A stretch of DNA of 64,000 bases, taken from assembly GCA_016219425.1 (NCBI GenBank), contig JACRNB010000002.1, forward strand, positions 127,055 through 191,054, given 5' to 3'. This document shows, piece after piece, positions 49,978 through 58,613 of the stretch. The notes under the pieces are model-generated. The model was not told the origin of the DNA. It searched no databases and saw nothing but the letters and a program-made list of their open reading frames with translations. The position numbers were made by a program, and so were the translations under genes. The stretch comes from Betaproteobacteria bacterium. GTDB lineage: Bacteria; Pseudomonadota; Gammaproteobacteria; Burkholderiales; Thiobacillaceae. Each line of letters starts with the position of its first letter. Positions within the stretch are counted from its first letter, which is position 1.

Positions 49978-50892
49978 TCACCCGCGCGGGTGATGTTTCG
50001 CGTGCAAGTCCTTGAGCCGTTCGCGCGCGACATAGGTGTAGATCTGCGTGGTGGCGATGTCCGCGTGGCCAAGCAGCATCTGCACCACGCGCAGGTCGGC
50101 GCCGTGGTTGATCAAATGGGTGGCGAAGGCGTGGCGCAGGGTGTGGGGCGAGAGCTTTTTCAGATCAATCCCTGCGTGCAGGCCATAGCGCTTGATCAGG
50201 TACCAGAACATCTGCCGCGTCATGGGCGCCGCACGTTCGGTGACGAACAGGGCCTCGCTGCCGCGTCCGTTCAGCAGCACGGGGCGCGCCTCCCGCGCAT
50301 AGCGTTCGATCCACTCCAGCGCCTCTTCCCCGAGGGGAACCAGCCGTTCCTTGCTGCCCTTGCCGAAGATGCGCACCACGCCATCGGTCAGGCTGACCGC
50401 GGCATAAGGCAGGCTGATCAACTCCGTGACCCGGAAACCGGCGGCGTAGAGGGCCTCCAGCATGGCCTTGTCGCGCAGGCCCAGGGGCGTGTCCACATCC
50501 GGGGCCGCCAGCAGGGAGACCACTTCCGTTTCCGATAGCGTCTTGGGCAGGGGCTTGGGCAGGCGCGGCGGGTCCACGGTGAGGGTGGGGTCGTCCGCGC
50601 GCCGCCCCTCGCGCAGGAGCCAGCGGTGGTAGCGCTTGATGGCGGAAAGCTGCCGCGCCAGGCTGCGCGCCTTGATCCCCGCTTCCAGCAGACGGTGGGC
50701 GAGAAAGGCCTGGATGTCGTTGCGGTCTGCGTCGGCGGGTTGGATGTCCCGTTGCGCCAGCCAGGTGAAGAGCTGGGAGAGGTCGCGCCGGTAGCTTTCC
50801 AGGGAGTGCGGCGCGAGGCCGTCTTCCAGCCAGAGCGCGTCGTTGAAGCGGTCCAGCTCGGCCTGGAAGTCCGCCTCAGAGGGCGCGCTCAT
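49978..50892 (-). CDS. xerD: Site-specific tyrosine recombinase XerD
   Basis: The 304-residue recombinase acts with XerC at dif to resolve chromosome dimers. A SAM-like core-binding domain (about 15-100) precedes the catalytic domain with Arg in AAGFRVTELISL, Lys in GKGSKERLVPLG, HTLRHAFATHL, GHADIATTQIYT and the nucleophile Tyr. The start at 50892 fits the XerD N-terminus and overlaps ogt. Size and motifs favour housekeeping XerD over a phage integrase. Confidence 0.93.
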   Translation of the reverse strand: MSAPSEADFQAELDRFNDALWLEDGLAPHSLESYRRDLSQLFTWLAQRDIQPADADRNDIQAFLAHRLLEAGIKARSLARQLSAIKRYHRWLLREGRRADDPTLTVDPPRLPKPLPKTLSETEVVSLLAAPDVDTPLGLRDKAMLEALYAAGFRVTELISLPYAAVSLTDGVVRIFGKGSKERLVPLGEEALEWIERYAREARPVLLNGRGSEALFVTERAAPMTRQMFWYLIKRYGLHAGIDLKKLSPHTLRHAFATHLINHGADLRVVQMLLGHADIATTQIYTYVARERLKDLHAKHHPRG

Positions 50893-51349
50893 GCCGCAGC
50901 AGCCAGCGTTTGATGTCCTGCGAGTAGCCGGTGCGGCTGTGCATGAAACCGCCCAGGCCGCCATCGGCGGCGATCACGCGATGACAGGGGATGACGATGG
51001 GCAGCGGGTTGTCGCCCACCGCCTGGCCCACGGCGCGCGGCGCGCTGCCGATCTGCGCCGCGATCTGGCCGTAGCTCAGGGTCTGGCCGGAGGGGATGCC
51101 CAGCAACGCCTGCCACACCCGTTGCCGGAACGGGGTTCCGGCAGGCGCCAGGGGGAGATCAATGGGGTGCTGCGGGTCGGCGTAGTAGGCGTCCAGCTCG
51201 CGGGCGATCCGGGCGATCAGGGGGAGACCGGACGCCTGGGCGGGAGTCCCCGGCGGCAGGAATTCCAGCCCGGTGACGGCATCCCCCGTCACGCGCACCC
51301 CCATAGCGCCGAAGGGGGCGGGGAGGATGGCGTCGTAGGGGCGCTGCAT
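50876..51349 (-). CDS. ogt: Methylated-DNA-protein cysteine methyltransferase Ogt
   Basis: The 157-residue suicide enzyme repairs O6-alkylguanine. The acceptor Cys is in NPLPIVIPCHRVIAADG, preceded by GQTLSYGQIAAQIG (helix-turn-helix). The start MQRPYDAILPAPFG at 51349 overlaps the oxygenase stop by one base (TGATG). Its 3' end overlaps xerD by 17 bp, so three genes are tightly coupled. Confidence 0.94.
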   Translation of the reverse strand: MQRPYDAILPAPFGAMGVRVTGDAVTGLEFLPPGTPAQASGLPLIARIARELDAYYADPQHPIDLPLAPAGTPFRQRVWQALLGIPSGQTLSYGQIAAQIGSAPRAVGQAVGDNPLPIVIPCHRVIAADGGLGGFMHSRTGYSQDIKRWLLRHERAL

Positions 51350-52455
51350 CAGAGATGGGGCTCGATCATCCGCCGCAGCCACTCGTGGAAATGCACCATG
51401 CCGTCCTCGGTGGGCGACTGGTACGGGCCTTCCTGGCTGATGCCCTGCTCGAACAGCGCCTTGCGGCCCTTGTGCATGCCGTAGCAGATGTCGTCATCCT
51501 CGATCGCGGTCTCGCGGTAGGCCGCCTGTTCCGCCTCGATGAACTCGCGCTCGAACAGGGCGATGTCCTCGGGGTAGTAGAACTCGACCACGTTGAGGCA
51601 GGAGTCGATGCCGGTGGGGATGATGTTGCTCACCACCAGGGTGTGCGGATACCACTCCACCATCAGCGTCGGGTAGTAGGTGAGCCAGATCGCGCCGTAG
51701 GCCGGGTCGCGCCCCTCGCGGTAGCGCTTCACCTGCTCGGACCAGCGCTGGTACACCGGGCTGCCGGGGCGCGCCAGATGATCGTTCACGCCCACGGTCT
51801 GCACGGAATACATCTCGCCGTATTCCCACTTCAACTCGTCGCAGTTGACGAACTGGCCCAGGCCGGGGTGGTAGGGGACGACGTGGTAGTCCTCCAGATA
51901 GACCTCGATGAAGGTCTTCCAGTTGAACTTGTATTCGGTGATCTGGGTGCTGTCGTACTGGTAGCCGCTGAAGTCCAGGTCCGCCTTCACGCCCAGCTTC
52001 GCCAGATCGGTATGCACGTCGCGCGGGCCGGCGAAGAGCAGGCCGTTCCAGTTCTGGAGCGCGCTCTTGTTCAGGTGCAGGCAGGGGTTGTGAGGAAAGT
52101 GCGGCGCACCCAGCAACTGGCCCTGGGTGTCGTAGGTCCAGCGGTGGAAGGGGCAGACGATGTTCTGCGCGTTGCCGCGTCCCTGGAGCATCTGCGCCTG
52201 GCGGTGGCGGCAGACGTTGGAGAGCAGCTCAACGCCGTTGGGGTTGTTCACCAGCATCTTGCCGCCGTCGTGCAGCCAGTCGAGCACGTGAAAATCGCCG
52301 GAACCGGGGGTCATCAGCTCGTGGCCGACGTAGTTGGCGCCCTGCTTGAACAGGAGTTGCATCTCCAGTTCATAAATCTTCGGATCAAAGTACCAGTGCA
52401 CCGGCAAGGCGGGGGAAACCTTGTTCAGCAGTGCGGACGAGTCGAGTTCGGACAT
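51349..52455 (-). CDS. Rieske-type ring-hydroxylating oxygenase alpha subunit
   Basis: The 368-residue protein has a Rieske 2Fe-2S site (CRHRQ near 82 and CPFH 18 residues on). The catalytic domain carries the mononuclear iron ligands, with EVYLEDYHVVPYHPGL near 190 fitting the D/E-x2-H-x4-H pattern. Related enzymes hydroxylate aromatic acids, betaines or carnitine-like quaternary amines. No reductase or beta subunit is adjacent and the substrate is not evident. It is the first gene of a unit with ogt and xerD. Confidence 0.88.
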   Translation of the reverse strand: MSELDSSALLNKVSPALPVHWYFDPKIYELEMQLLFKQGANYVGHELMTPGSGDFHVLDWLHDGGKMLVNNPNGVELLSNVCRHRQAQMLQGRGNAQNIVCPFHRWTYDTQGQLLGAPHFPHNPCLHLNKSALQNWNGLLFAGPRDVHTDLAKLGVKADLDFSGYQYDSTQITEYKFNWKTFIEVYLEDYHVVPYHPGLGQFVNCDELKWEYGEMYSVQTVGVNDHLARPGSPVYQRWSEQVKRYREGRDPAYGAIWLTYYPTLMVEWYPHTLVVSNIIPTGIDSCLNVVEFYYPEDIALFEREFIEAEQAAYRETAIEDDDICYGMHKGRKALFEQGISQEGPYQSPTEDGMVHFHEWLRRMIEPHL

Positions 52456-52561
52456 GACCCCATTCCATCCAAAAAAGTCAATAAAAACAAAGGGAAATGA
52501 AACGCAGGGCGGGGATTATGCCCCCGCCTTCCCCCCCCCGGCAAGGCGACTTGAACCTGTG

Positions 52562-53353
52562 TTATGGCGGCATTGCGGCCAGGGCGGCCAGCTCTTCCGC
52601 GGAAAAACCGGCGGCCTTGCGAGCGGCCTCGTTGAACGGGGGGCGGGGGCGCGGCATGCCGGGGGCGCTGACCAGTTCCTGAAAGGCGGACAACGCCTCC
52701 AGCCCGCGCTGGCGGCACAGCCAGCGGAACCAGCGGTCGCCAGCGGCCACATGGCCGATCTCGTCGCGCAGGATGATGTCGAGGATGGCCGCCCCGGCCC
52801 GGTCGCCATAGCCCGTGAGTTTTCTCTGGATATCCGGGGTCACGTCCAGGCCCCTGGCCTCCATCAGACGGGGTGCCAGGGCCATGCGGGCAAGGGGGTC
52901 ATGGGCCGTCTTCCGGGCCAGTTCCCACAGCCCGGCGTGGGCGGGGAAGTCGCCGTAGTCCCGTCCCAGCGTGCGCAGGTGTTCGCGCAGAAGGCGGAAG
53001 TGATAGGCCTCCTCCGCCGCCACCTGGAGCCAGTCGCCGTAAAACTCTGGCGGAAGCTCCGGAAAGCGTTGCACCGCGTCCAGAGCCAGATGGATGGCAT
53101 TGAACTCGATATGGGTCAGGGCATGGATCAGGGCGGCGTGGTTTTCCGGGCTGCTGAGTTGACGCCGCGGCATGGAGCGCGGGTCCGCCAGTTCGGGCCG
53201 GGGCGGCAGCCCGCAGAGATCGCTGGGCGCGCCGAAGTCCTCCAGGCGCAAACGCCCCGCCTGCCAGTCTTCATACAGGCGGGCCGCGCCTTCCAGCTTG
53301 TTCTCGATGTCGCGTTCGGCCAGTACGGCGCGGGCTGCCGCGAACAGGTTCAT
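52562..53353 (-). CDS. DUF455 ferritin-like protein
   Basis: The 263-residue all-alpha protein matches DUF455 of the ferritin-like superfamily. Putative di-iron ligands are in THIEFNAIHLALD, AAEEAYHFRLLREHL and LRDEIGHVAAGDRWF. Function is unproven; relatives may be diiron oxidases. It follows a nitroreductase gene by 5 bp, so the two redox proteins are likely cotranscribed. Confidence 0.85.
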   Translation of the reverse strand: MNLFAAARAVLAERDIENKLEGAARLYEDWQAGRLRLEDFGAPSDLCGLPPRPELADPRSMPRRQLSSPENHAALIHALTHIEFNAIHLALDAVQRFPELPPEFYGDWLQVAAEEAYHFRLLREHLRTLGRDYGDFPAHAGLWELARKTAHDPLARMALAPRLMEARGLDVTPDIQRKLTGYGDRAGAAILDIILRDEIGHVAAGDRWFRWLCRQRGLEALSAFQELVSAPGMPRPRPPFNEAARKAAGFSAEELAALAAMPP

Positions 53354-53358
53354 GGTTG

Positions 53359-53967
53359 TCAGCGGTGCTCGACCAGATCGGACAGGGGCAGTCTTTGTTT
53401 GGTCGGGGGGGCGTCCGCGCAGACGCCGAAGGCCAGCACCAGGGCAACTTCATGGCGCGAAGGGTCGATGTCCAGTTGCTGCCGCACCGCTTCGGCCACG
53501 AAACCGCCGATGGGGCAGGAGTCGATGCCGATGGCGCTGGCGGCGGTCATCATGTTGGCGGCGGCGATATGGCACTGGGTCACGCTCCAGGCGGGCACAT
53601 CCACCGCGCCGTAGAAGCCGCGATAGTTGGCCAGGGCCGGGGCGTAGGCCGCGCCGGGGTACTCCCGCGCCAGCAGGGCTTGCAGATAGGGCGCGTCCGG
53701 ATGCAGTTCGGCAATCTTGGCCAGGATCACCACCAGGGCGCTGGCGCTACCCACCTGGGGCTGGTTGAAACAGGCTTCCTGCATGGCCTGTTTGTCCTGG
53801 GCCGAGGTCAGCACCAGAAATTTCCACTGCTCCAGACCGAAGGAAGAAGGGGAGAGCCGTCCGGCCTCCAGGATGTAGTCCAGGTCCGCACGGGACAGGG
53901 CTTGGTCAGCCTGAAAAAGGTGGCAGGCATGGCGACGGTGGAAGATTTCAAGGAGCTGTTGTCTCAT
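53359..53967 (-). CDS. Nitroreductase-family NAD(P)H oxidoreductase
   Basis: The 202-residue FMN protein has the nitroreductase fold: RRHACHLFQ at the N-terminus, the LSPSSFGLEQWKFLVLT segment for FMN binding, and IGIDSCPIGGF near 148. It resembles the NfnB/YfkO group. The physiological substrate is unknown. It starts the short operon with the DUF455 gene. Confidence 0.88.
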   Translation of the reverse strand: MRQQLLEIFHRRHACHLFQADQALSRADLDYILEAGRLSPSSFGLEQWKFLVLTSAQDKQAMQEACFNQPQVGSASALVVILAKIAELHPDAPYLQALLAREYPGAAYAPALANYRGFYGAVDVPAWSVTQCHIAAANMMTAASAIGIDSCPIGGFVAEAVRQQLDIDPSRHEVALVLAFGVCADAPPTKQRLPLSDLVEHR

Positions 53968-54292
53968 GGCGACCGTTCGTTGGAATTTGAACCGCCATTT
54001 TAACCGAGTGAATCAGTCATCTATGACCGCCTTGCCGGACGATTTCAGGCTTCTCCTCCATGGTCACGATCACGGCAGGGTCCGGCTGCCGCGACGAGTT
54101 CCATCTGGCCGATGACCATCCGGCCCGTCCGGAGCGGCTGAAAAACCTGCGCCGCGCCATGACTGGACAAGCCCCGGAAGGCGACAGTAATCTGGGGGCG
54201 GACCGGGACAAGGTAAAAGCCGGCCTTGGCCCCTGAAACGAACCGGATTCCGCCTGGTTCCCCCCCTCATCCGCTCATCAGAGACCTCAACC
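53968..54292 (+). other. Intergenic region with one doubtful small reading frame
   Basis: This 325-bp gap separates the leftward nitroreductase gene from the rightward regulator. A 58-codon frame (ATG 54060 to TGA 54236) encodes a hydrophilic peptide containing CRDEFHLADDHPARPERLKN. It lacks a good ribosome-binding site and I recognise no family. No strong promoter was found. Confidence 0.3.
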
Positions 54293-54982
54293 GTGATCGA
54301 TCCACAAATACTGCGCATGCAGGGCACCTTGTTTGCCTCGCTGGGAGAGGAGGAGATTGCCGCCATCCTGGCCCTGGCCCAGAGCGTCCACTACCCCGCG
54401 CGCAAGGTCATCTTCCGAGAGGGCGAGCCGGGGGATCATCTGCTGGTGGTGCTGGAAGGACGGGTCAAGGTCAGCCTCACGTCTGCGGAGGGCAAGGAGG
54501 CCATCCTGAGTCTCATGGGGCCCGGCGAGGCGTTGGGGGAAGTCGCCCTGCTGGATGGCGAATCCCGCAGCGCCACGGTGACCGCCATGGAAGACTGTTC
54601 CTGCCTGGTGATCTGGCGGCGCGACTTTCTGCCCATGCTGGAGAAATATCCCCAACTCGCCTTGAAACTGCTGGAGGCCATGGCGCATCGGCTGCGTTCC
54701 GCCAGTGATCTCGTCGGCAGCCTCAGTTTCCTGCATCTCCCCGCGCGTCTGGCCCGTATCCTCATCAACCTTGGTCAGCACTACGGGCGTGTGATGTCGG
54801 AGGGCATCCAGATCAACCTCAAACTTTCCCAGGAAGAACTCGGCAATCTGGCGGGCGTTTCCCGTGAGAGCGTAAATCGTCAGTTGCGCGCCTGGGAAGA
54901 AGAGGGGGTCATCGACGTGAAGCATGGCGTGCTGACCTTGAAAAAGTCCGATGTGCTGTTTCGCGTCTCGCTATCGACCTGA
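54293..54982 (+). CDS. Crp/Fnr-family transcription regulator
   Basis: The 229-residue protein has a cyclic-nucleotide-type sensor barrel (about 15-125; EGEPGDHLLVVLEGRVKV, LGEVALLDGESRSATV), a dimer helix, and a C-terminal winged helix (about 155-215) with LSQEELGNLAGVSRESVNRQL as recognition region. It lacks the N-terminal cysteines of FNR, and the second phosphate-binding motif is close to CRP type (GESRSA). The start is GTG at 54293. The DUF11 gene downstream (68 bp) may be a target. Confidence 0.92.
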   Translation: MIDPQILRMQGTLFASLGEEEIAAILALAQSVHYPARKVIFREGEPGDHLLVVLEGRVKVSLTSAEGKEAILSLMGPGEALGEVALLDGESRSATVTAMEDCSCLVIWRRDFLPMLEKYPQLALKLLEAMAHRLRSASDLVGSLSFLHLPARLARILINLGQHYGRVMSEGIQINLKLSQEELGNLAGVSRESVNRQLRAWEEEGVIDVKHGVLTLKKSDVLFRVSLST

Positions 54983-55050
54983 ACACGGTTGGTTCCGTAA
55001 CGAAGGCTCTGCAAGATTCGTCATTACCGTTTTTTACAAGGAGAACATCC

Positions 55051-56682
55051 ATGCGTCGTACCTCGCTTTCTTTGATCCTCGCCGGCCTCTTCGCCGGTGG
55101 CAGCATGCTTGCCCAGGCTGCCGAGGCCCCCTACTACAACCCCGCCAACTCCGCCAGCAGCTCCGGCTACACCGTCGGCCACGATCTGTACAAGACCATC
55201 GGCTGCCCCGGCCAGCCCCTGCTGGGCGCTTCCTGCGTCGCCCCGCCCGCCCCGGCCCCGGTTGTCGTGGCGCCCAAGGTCGCGGCCCCCGTCGCCCAGT
55301 CCGCTTCCGTGCTCTACATCCCCACCGGCATGCGTGAAAGCAGCGCCCTGATGATCGAGCGCTTCGCCCCCGCCGAAGTGGTGGCCGGCCAGCCCTTCAA
55401 CTACACCATCAAGGCCACCAACCTGATCAACACCCCCCTGTCCGAAGTGACGGTGGAAGACCAGTGCAGCAGCAACTTCAAGACCCTGCTCTCCAGCCCC
55501 GACGCCAAGCGTCCTTCCGACACCCAGTTGCTCTGGGAACTGGGCGATCTGGCCGGCAAGGAGTCCAAGACCATCACCGTGAACGGCATGGTGACGGACG
55601 CCGCCGGCGCCAAGAACTGCATGTCCGGCAACTACGACCAGAAGTCCTGCATGCCCTTCAAGGTGGTGGAGCCCAAGCTGGCCCTGAAGATGGTCGCCCC
55701 CGTCGAAGTCATGCGTTGCGACGCCATCCCCCTGGCCTACACCGTGACCAACCCCGGTTCCGGCGCCACCCGCGGTGCGGCCCTGAACCAGGCCCTGCCC
55801 GCCGGCATCAGCCTGAAGGACGGCAATGGCCAGACCAATCTGGGCGACCTCGCCCCCGGCGCATCGCAGGAACTGCGCGCCACCGTGATGGCCTCCGCCC
55901 CCGGCGTCTACCAGTTCAACCCCGTAGCCACCGCCTCCGGCGACCAGAAGGCCGGCGCCAGCGCCACCACCAAGGTGACTCAGCCCGCCCTCAAGCTTTC
56001 CAAGCAGGCCGCCGACTCCATCATCCTGGGTCGTGAAGTCAGCTATGACATCACCGTCACCAACACCGGCAACGCGGTCGCCCGCAATCTGGTGCTGGAA
56101 GATGTGGTGACCGGCGGCAGCGCCAGCGCCATCTCCGACGGCGGCAAGGCCGACGCCAATGGCCGCATCACCTGGAACCTGCCGGAACTGGCTGCCGGTC
56201 AATCCCGTACCGTCAAGGTCACGGTGAAGCCCAGCGGCGCCGGTAGCGTGGCCAGCAATGCCAAGGCCAGCGCCTATTGCGCCGATGCCGCCGCCGCTGC
56301 CGCCAAGACCGCCGTGGTGGGCGTACCCGCAGTGTTGCTGGAAGTGATCGACGTGGTGGACCCCCTGGAAGTGGGCAAGGAAACCACCTTCATCATCACC
56401 GCCACCAACCAGGGCACCGCCACCGACATCAACGTTCGCATCGTGGCGGATCTGGAAAACAGCATGGAGTACGTCTCCGCTGGCGGCGCAACCGAGAACA
56501 AGGGTGCGGGCCGTCGCGTTGAATTCGCGCCCCTGCCCACCCTGGCCCCCGGCGCCAAGGCGGAATGGCGTGTGACGGCCAAGGCCCTGGCCGCGGACGA
56601 CCACCGTCTCACCGTCAACATGAACAGCGATCTGCGCAAGCGTCCTGTCATGGAGACCGAGTCCACCACGCTGTACAAGTAA
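55051..56682 (+). CDS. Exported DUF11/OmcB-like surface protein
   Basis: The 543-residue protein has a signal peptide (cleavage near AQA-AEA at 24), a Pro/Ala segment (about 64-85) and about four Ig-like DUF11 units (roughly 95-205, 210-305, 310-425, 430-540). Typical phrases are YTIKATNLINTPLSEVTVED, YTVTNPGSGATRGAAL and ITVTNTGNAVARNLVLED. Cysteines cluster in unit one (EDQCSSN, KNCMSGNYDQKSCM), which recalls disulfide-linked envelope proteins such as chlamydial OmcB. A strong SD (AAGGAG), uniform codon use and a strong terminator suggest high expression. Confidence 0.85.
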   Translation: MRRTSLSLILAGLFAGGSMLAQAAEAPYYNPANSASSSGYTVGHDLYKTIGCPGQPLLGASCVAPPAPAPVVVAPKVAAPVAQSASVLYIPTGMRESSALMIERFAPAEVVAGQPFNYTIKATNLINTPLSEVTVEDQCSSNFKTLLSSPDAKRPSDTQLLWELGDLAGKESKTITVNGMVTDAAGAKNCMSGNYDQKSCMPFKVVEPKLALKMVAPVEVMRCDAIPLAYTVTNPGSGATRGAALNQALPAGISLKDGNGQTNLGDLAPGASQELRATVMASAPGVYQFNPVATASGDQKAGASATTKVTQPALKLSKQAADSIILGREVSYDITVTNTGNAVARNLVLEDVVTGGSASAISDGGKADANGRITWNLPELAAGQSRTVKVTVKPSGAGSVASNAKASAYCADAAAAAAKTAVVGVPAVLLEVIDVVDPLEVGKETTFIITATNQGTATDINVRIVADLENSMEYVSAGGATENKGAGRRVEFAPLPTLAPGAKAEWRVTAKALAADDHRLTVNMNSDLRKRPVMETESTTLYK

Positions 56683-56708
56683 GCAAGCAAGCCGTAGCTG
56701 CACCCTGC

Positions 56709-56739
56709 AACGGGCCTCCTTCGGGAGGCCCGTTTTTTT
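56709..56739 (+). terminator. Rho-independent terminator of DUF11 gene
   Basis: ACGGGCCTCC-TTCG-GGAGGCCCGT followed by seven T, 27 bp past the stop codon. The UUCG cap and 10-bp stem make it very strong. Confidence 0.95.
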
Positions 56740-56763
56740 GCGCGCACGGTTTCCTGCCTGGGC

Positions 56764-58059
56764 CTACTTGGGTCTGCCCACGCTGTAGCGGAGGCTGGAT
56801 GTCTCCTTGTCCCCCCGTTCGATCCAGGCCAGATGCAGATTCCCCGCCTCGTCCAGCCACAGCGCCGGATCGGTCTGTTTGGCCGGGCCGGCGGCGGGAG
56901 GCGGGGCGATGTTTTCGGCGTAACCCTCGCCCTGGGGCCAGGTGAGCCAGATGTCTGCGGAGCCGTCCCGGTCATCATCCCAAGCCGTTGCCAGCGCACC
57001 GCCGGGGTTGCCGGCGGCGGCGACATGCCACTGCGCGATGGCGTCGCCAAAGCTGTCCTGCAACTTGGCGTTCTTGCCGAAGGTCCATTGCGCCCCCGGC
57101 TCGGGAACAGCGCCCGAGCCGCCCCCCACGGGGGCCAAGTCGTTCTTGGGACGGCCCGGCGAACGACTTGAACCCTGATCGCGGCTTACCGCGCCGAACA
57201 CGTCGTACCCGGAGAGGAAATCCCGTTTGTCCAGCCACACCACGGCCAGATCCGGGCCGAAGGCCGCGAGGGCAGGGCGCATGGCCCCGGTCCCGCGCCC
57301 CAGCCCCCCCGCCGCCTTGCCCGTGGGGTTCTGGCTCACGCGCAGGGGGGCGCTCCAGGTTTGCCCATCGCGGCTATGGCTGGCGTAGATCACGGTATGA
57401 CCGTGGCGGCGGTCTTCCCACGCCAGGTGTACCGCACCGGGGGTGACGGCCAGGGCCGGATACATCTGGTCATCCACCGGAGGGGTCGGGTCTACCGGCT
57501 GCGGCGCTTCGGCGTACAGCAGGTCTCCTTGCCGAGTCAGGCAACTGCGCCACAGCCGGCGCCAGCGGCCCTCCGTGGCGCTCCAGGCGACATGAATGCC
57601 CAGGGTGGCGTGTCGGCGCAGCACGGCATGGCCCCCCGCCGGGGCCAGGGTGACGGCGGGGCGCACACCGCGCGCATCGGCCACGGCGACGCGCACGCCG
57701 CCCTCGTCCTCCCACGCCAGCAGGAAACGGCTGGCGTCCAGAGGCGCAACGGAGGGGTCAAAGCATTCCCCCTGGCCGAACGGAAGATCGCGGAAAGGGG
57801 CCTCGCCCTGTTTCAGCGCCAGGTGGCAGCGGGCCAGCCCCGTATCGGACCAGGCCAGGGCGACATGGGGCCCGGAAACGGCCAAGGCCTGACGCCCGGA
57901 GGCGTCCAGGTGGTGGAACACGCCGGTTTGGGCGGGGGCGACTACCTCCGCAGCCCCCCACTGCCATTGGGCATGTGCGGGAAGCGGGGGAAGGGCCAGG
58001 GAGAAAAGCGCAGCGCCCATGCCGGCAATGCGCCGGAAAACACGGCAGATCCCGCTCAC
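56764..58059 (-). CDS. Exported sialidase-like beta-propeller protein
   Basis: The 431-residue protein has a signal peptide (about 1-30, PLPAHA) and repeated blades with Asp-box-like motifs (SRDGQTWSAPL near 233) and repeated AWEDRR, VWLDKRD and AWDDDRDG phrases. These place it in the sialidase/neuraminidase propeller superfamily. Catalytic Arg triads of true sialidases are not evident, so it is more likely a binding or scaffold protein. The start is GTG at 58059, overlapping the thioredoxin stop (GTGA). Confidence 0.75.
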   Translation of the reverse strand: MSGICRVFRRIAGMGAALFSLALPPLPAHAQWQWGAAEVVAPAQTGVFHHLDASGRQALAVSGPHVALAWSDTGLARCHLALKQGEAPFRDLPFGQGECFDPSVAPLDASRFLLAWEDEGGVRVAVADARGVRPAVTLAPAGGHAVLRRHATLGIHVAWSATEGRWRRLWRSCLTRQGDLLYAEAPQPVDPTPPVDDQMYPALAVTPGAVHLAWEDRRHGHTVIYASHSRDGQTWSAPLRVSQNPTGKAAGGLGRGTGAMRPALAAFGPDLAVVWLDKRDFLSGYDVFGAVSRDQGSSRSPGRPKNDLAPVGGGSGAVPEPGAQWTFGKNAKLQDSFGDAIAQWHVAAAGNPGGALATAWDDDRDGSADIWLTWPQGEGYAENIAPPPAAGPAKQTDPALWLDEAGNLHLAWIERGDKETSSLRYSVGRPK

Positions 58060-58550
58060 GACTTGCCCCCCAGAAACTGCATCAAGGTCTGGGTTTCATA
58101 GTGCTTGCCGCGCACATAGCGGTCGTAGTCCAGGAAGTCCTGCACCGTCTTGAAGCCCGGAACCTTGGCCACCATGCGCCCCTCCGGGGTCATGAACACG
58201 AACAAGGGCGTGGCAAAGGCCCCCAGGCGCGCGCCCAGCTCCGCCTCCGTGACCCGCTCGCCGCTGGGCAGGCGCAGGCGCTTGCCGCCTTCGGCATCCA
58301 CATAGATCAGCACATAGTTCTCGCTGAAGAGCTTGTTGAGCCCGGCGTCCGCGAAGGTCTTGCGGTTGACGTGATCGCACCAGGCGCAGCCATAACGGCC
58401 AAAGTACAGCAGGATCGGCTTGCCCTCCGCCCTGGCCTGAGCCAGCCCGGAATCGTGGCCCTGGAAGGGATAACCGGGCGGTGGATCGGCCCGGGCCGCA
58501 TTACCCAGGGTCAGTGCAAGGGCCAGGAGGGCGTGGTAAACAAGACGCAT
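58056..58550 (-). CDS. Periplasmic thioredoxin-fold protein (SoxW-like)
   Basis: The 164-residue exported protein has a signal peptide (MRLVYHALLALALTLGNAARA, about 21) and a thioredoxin fold with CAWC at 55-58 and a late cis-Pro segment ATPLFVFM. It resembles SoxW/DsbE-like reductases associated with sulfur oxidation or cytochrome maturation. The start at 58550 has AGGAG upstream. It is coupled to the propeller gene, so it may keep that protein or its partners reduced. Confidence 0.82.
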   Translation of the reverse strand: MRLVYHALLALALTLGNAARADPPPGYPFQGHDSGLAQARAEGKPILLYFGRYGCAWCDHVNRKTFADAGLNKLFSENYVLIYVDAEGGKRLRLPSGERVTEAELGARLGAFATPLFVFMTPEGRMVAKVPGFKTVQDFLDYDRYVRGKHYETQTLMQFLGGKS

Positions 58551-58613
58551 GGCGGGGCTCCTTTTCGAGTCCCGCCATGCTCTTGTCCAGGACGAAAAAA
58601 AGGAAGTCCACGC

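Noticed and set aside
49978-50892. Tyrosine recombinase as an integrase of a mobile island
   Set aside because: Size, motifs and context fit housekeeping XerD; no attachment repeats or tRNA gene nearby.
54293-54982. Regulator considered as FNR (oxygen sensor) for the fccA site
   Set aside because: No N-terminal cysteine cluster; better described only as Crp/Fnr family.
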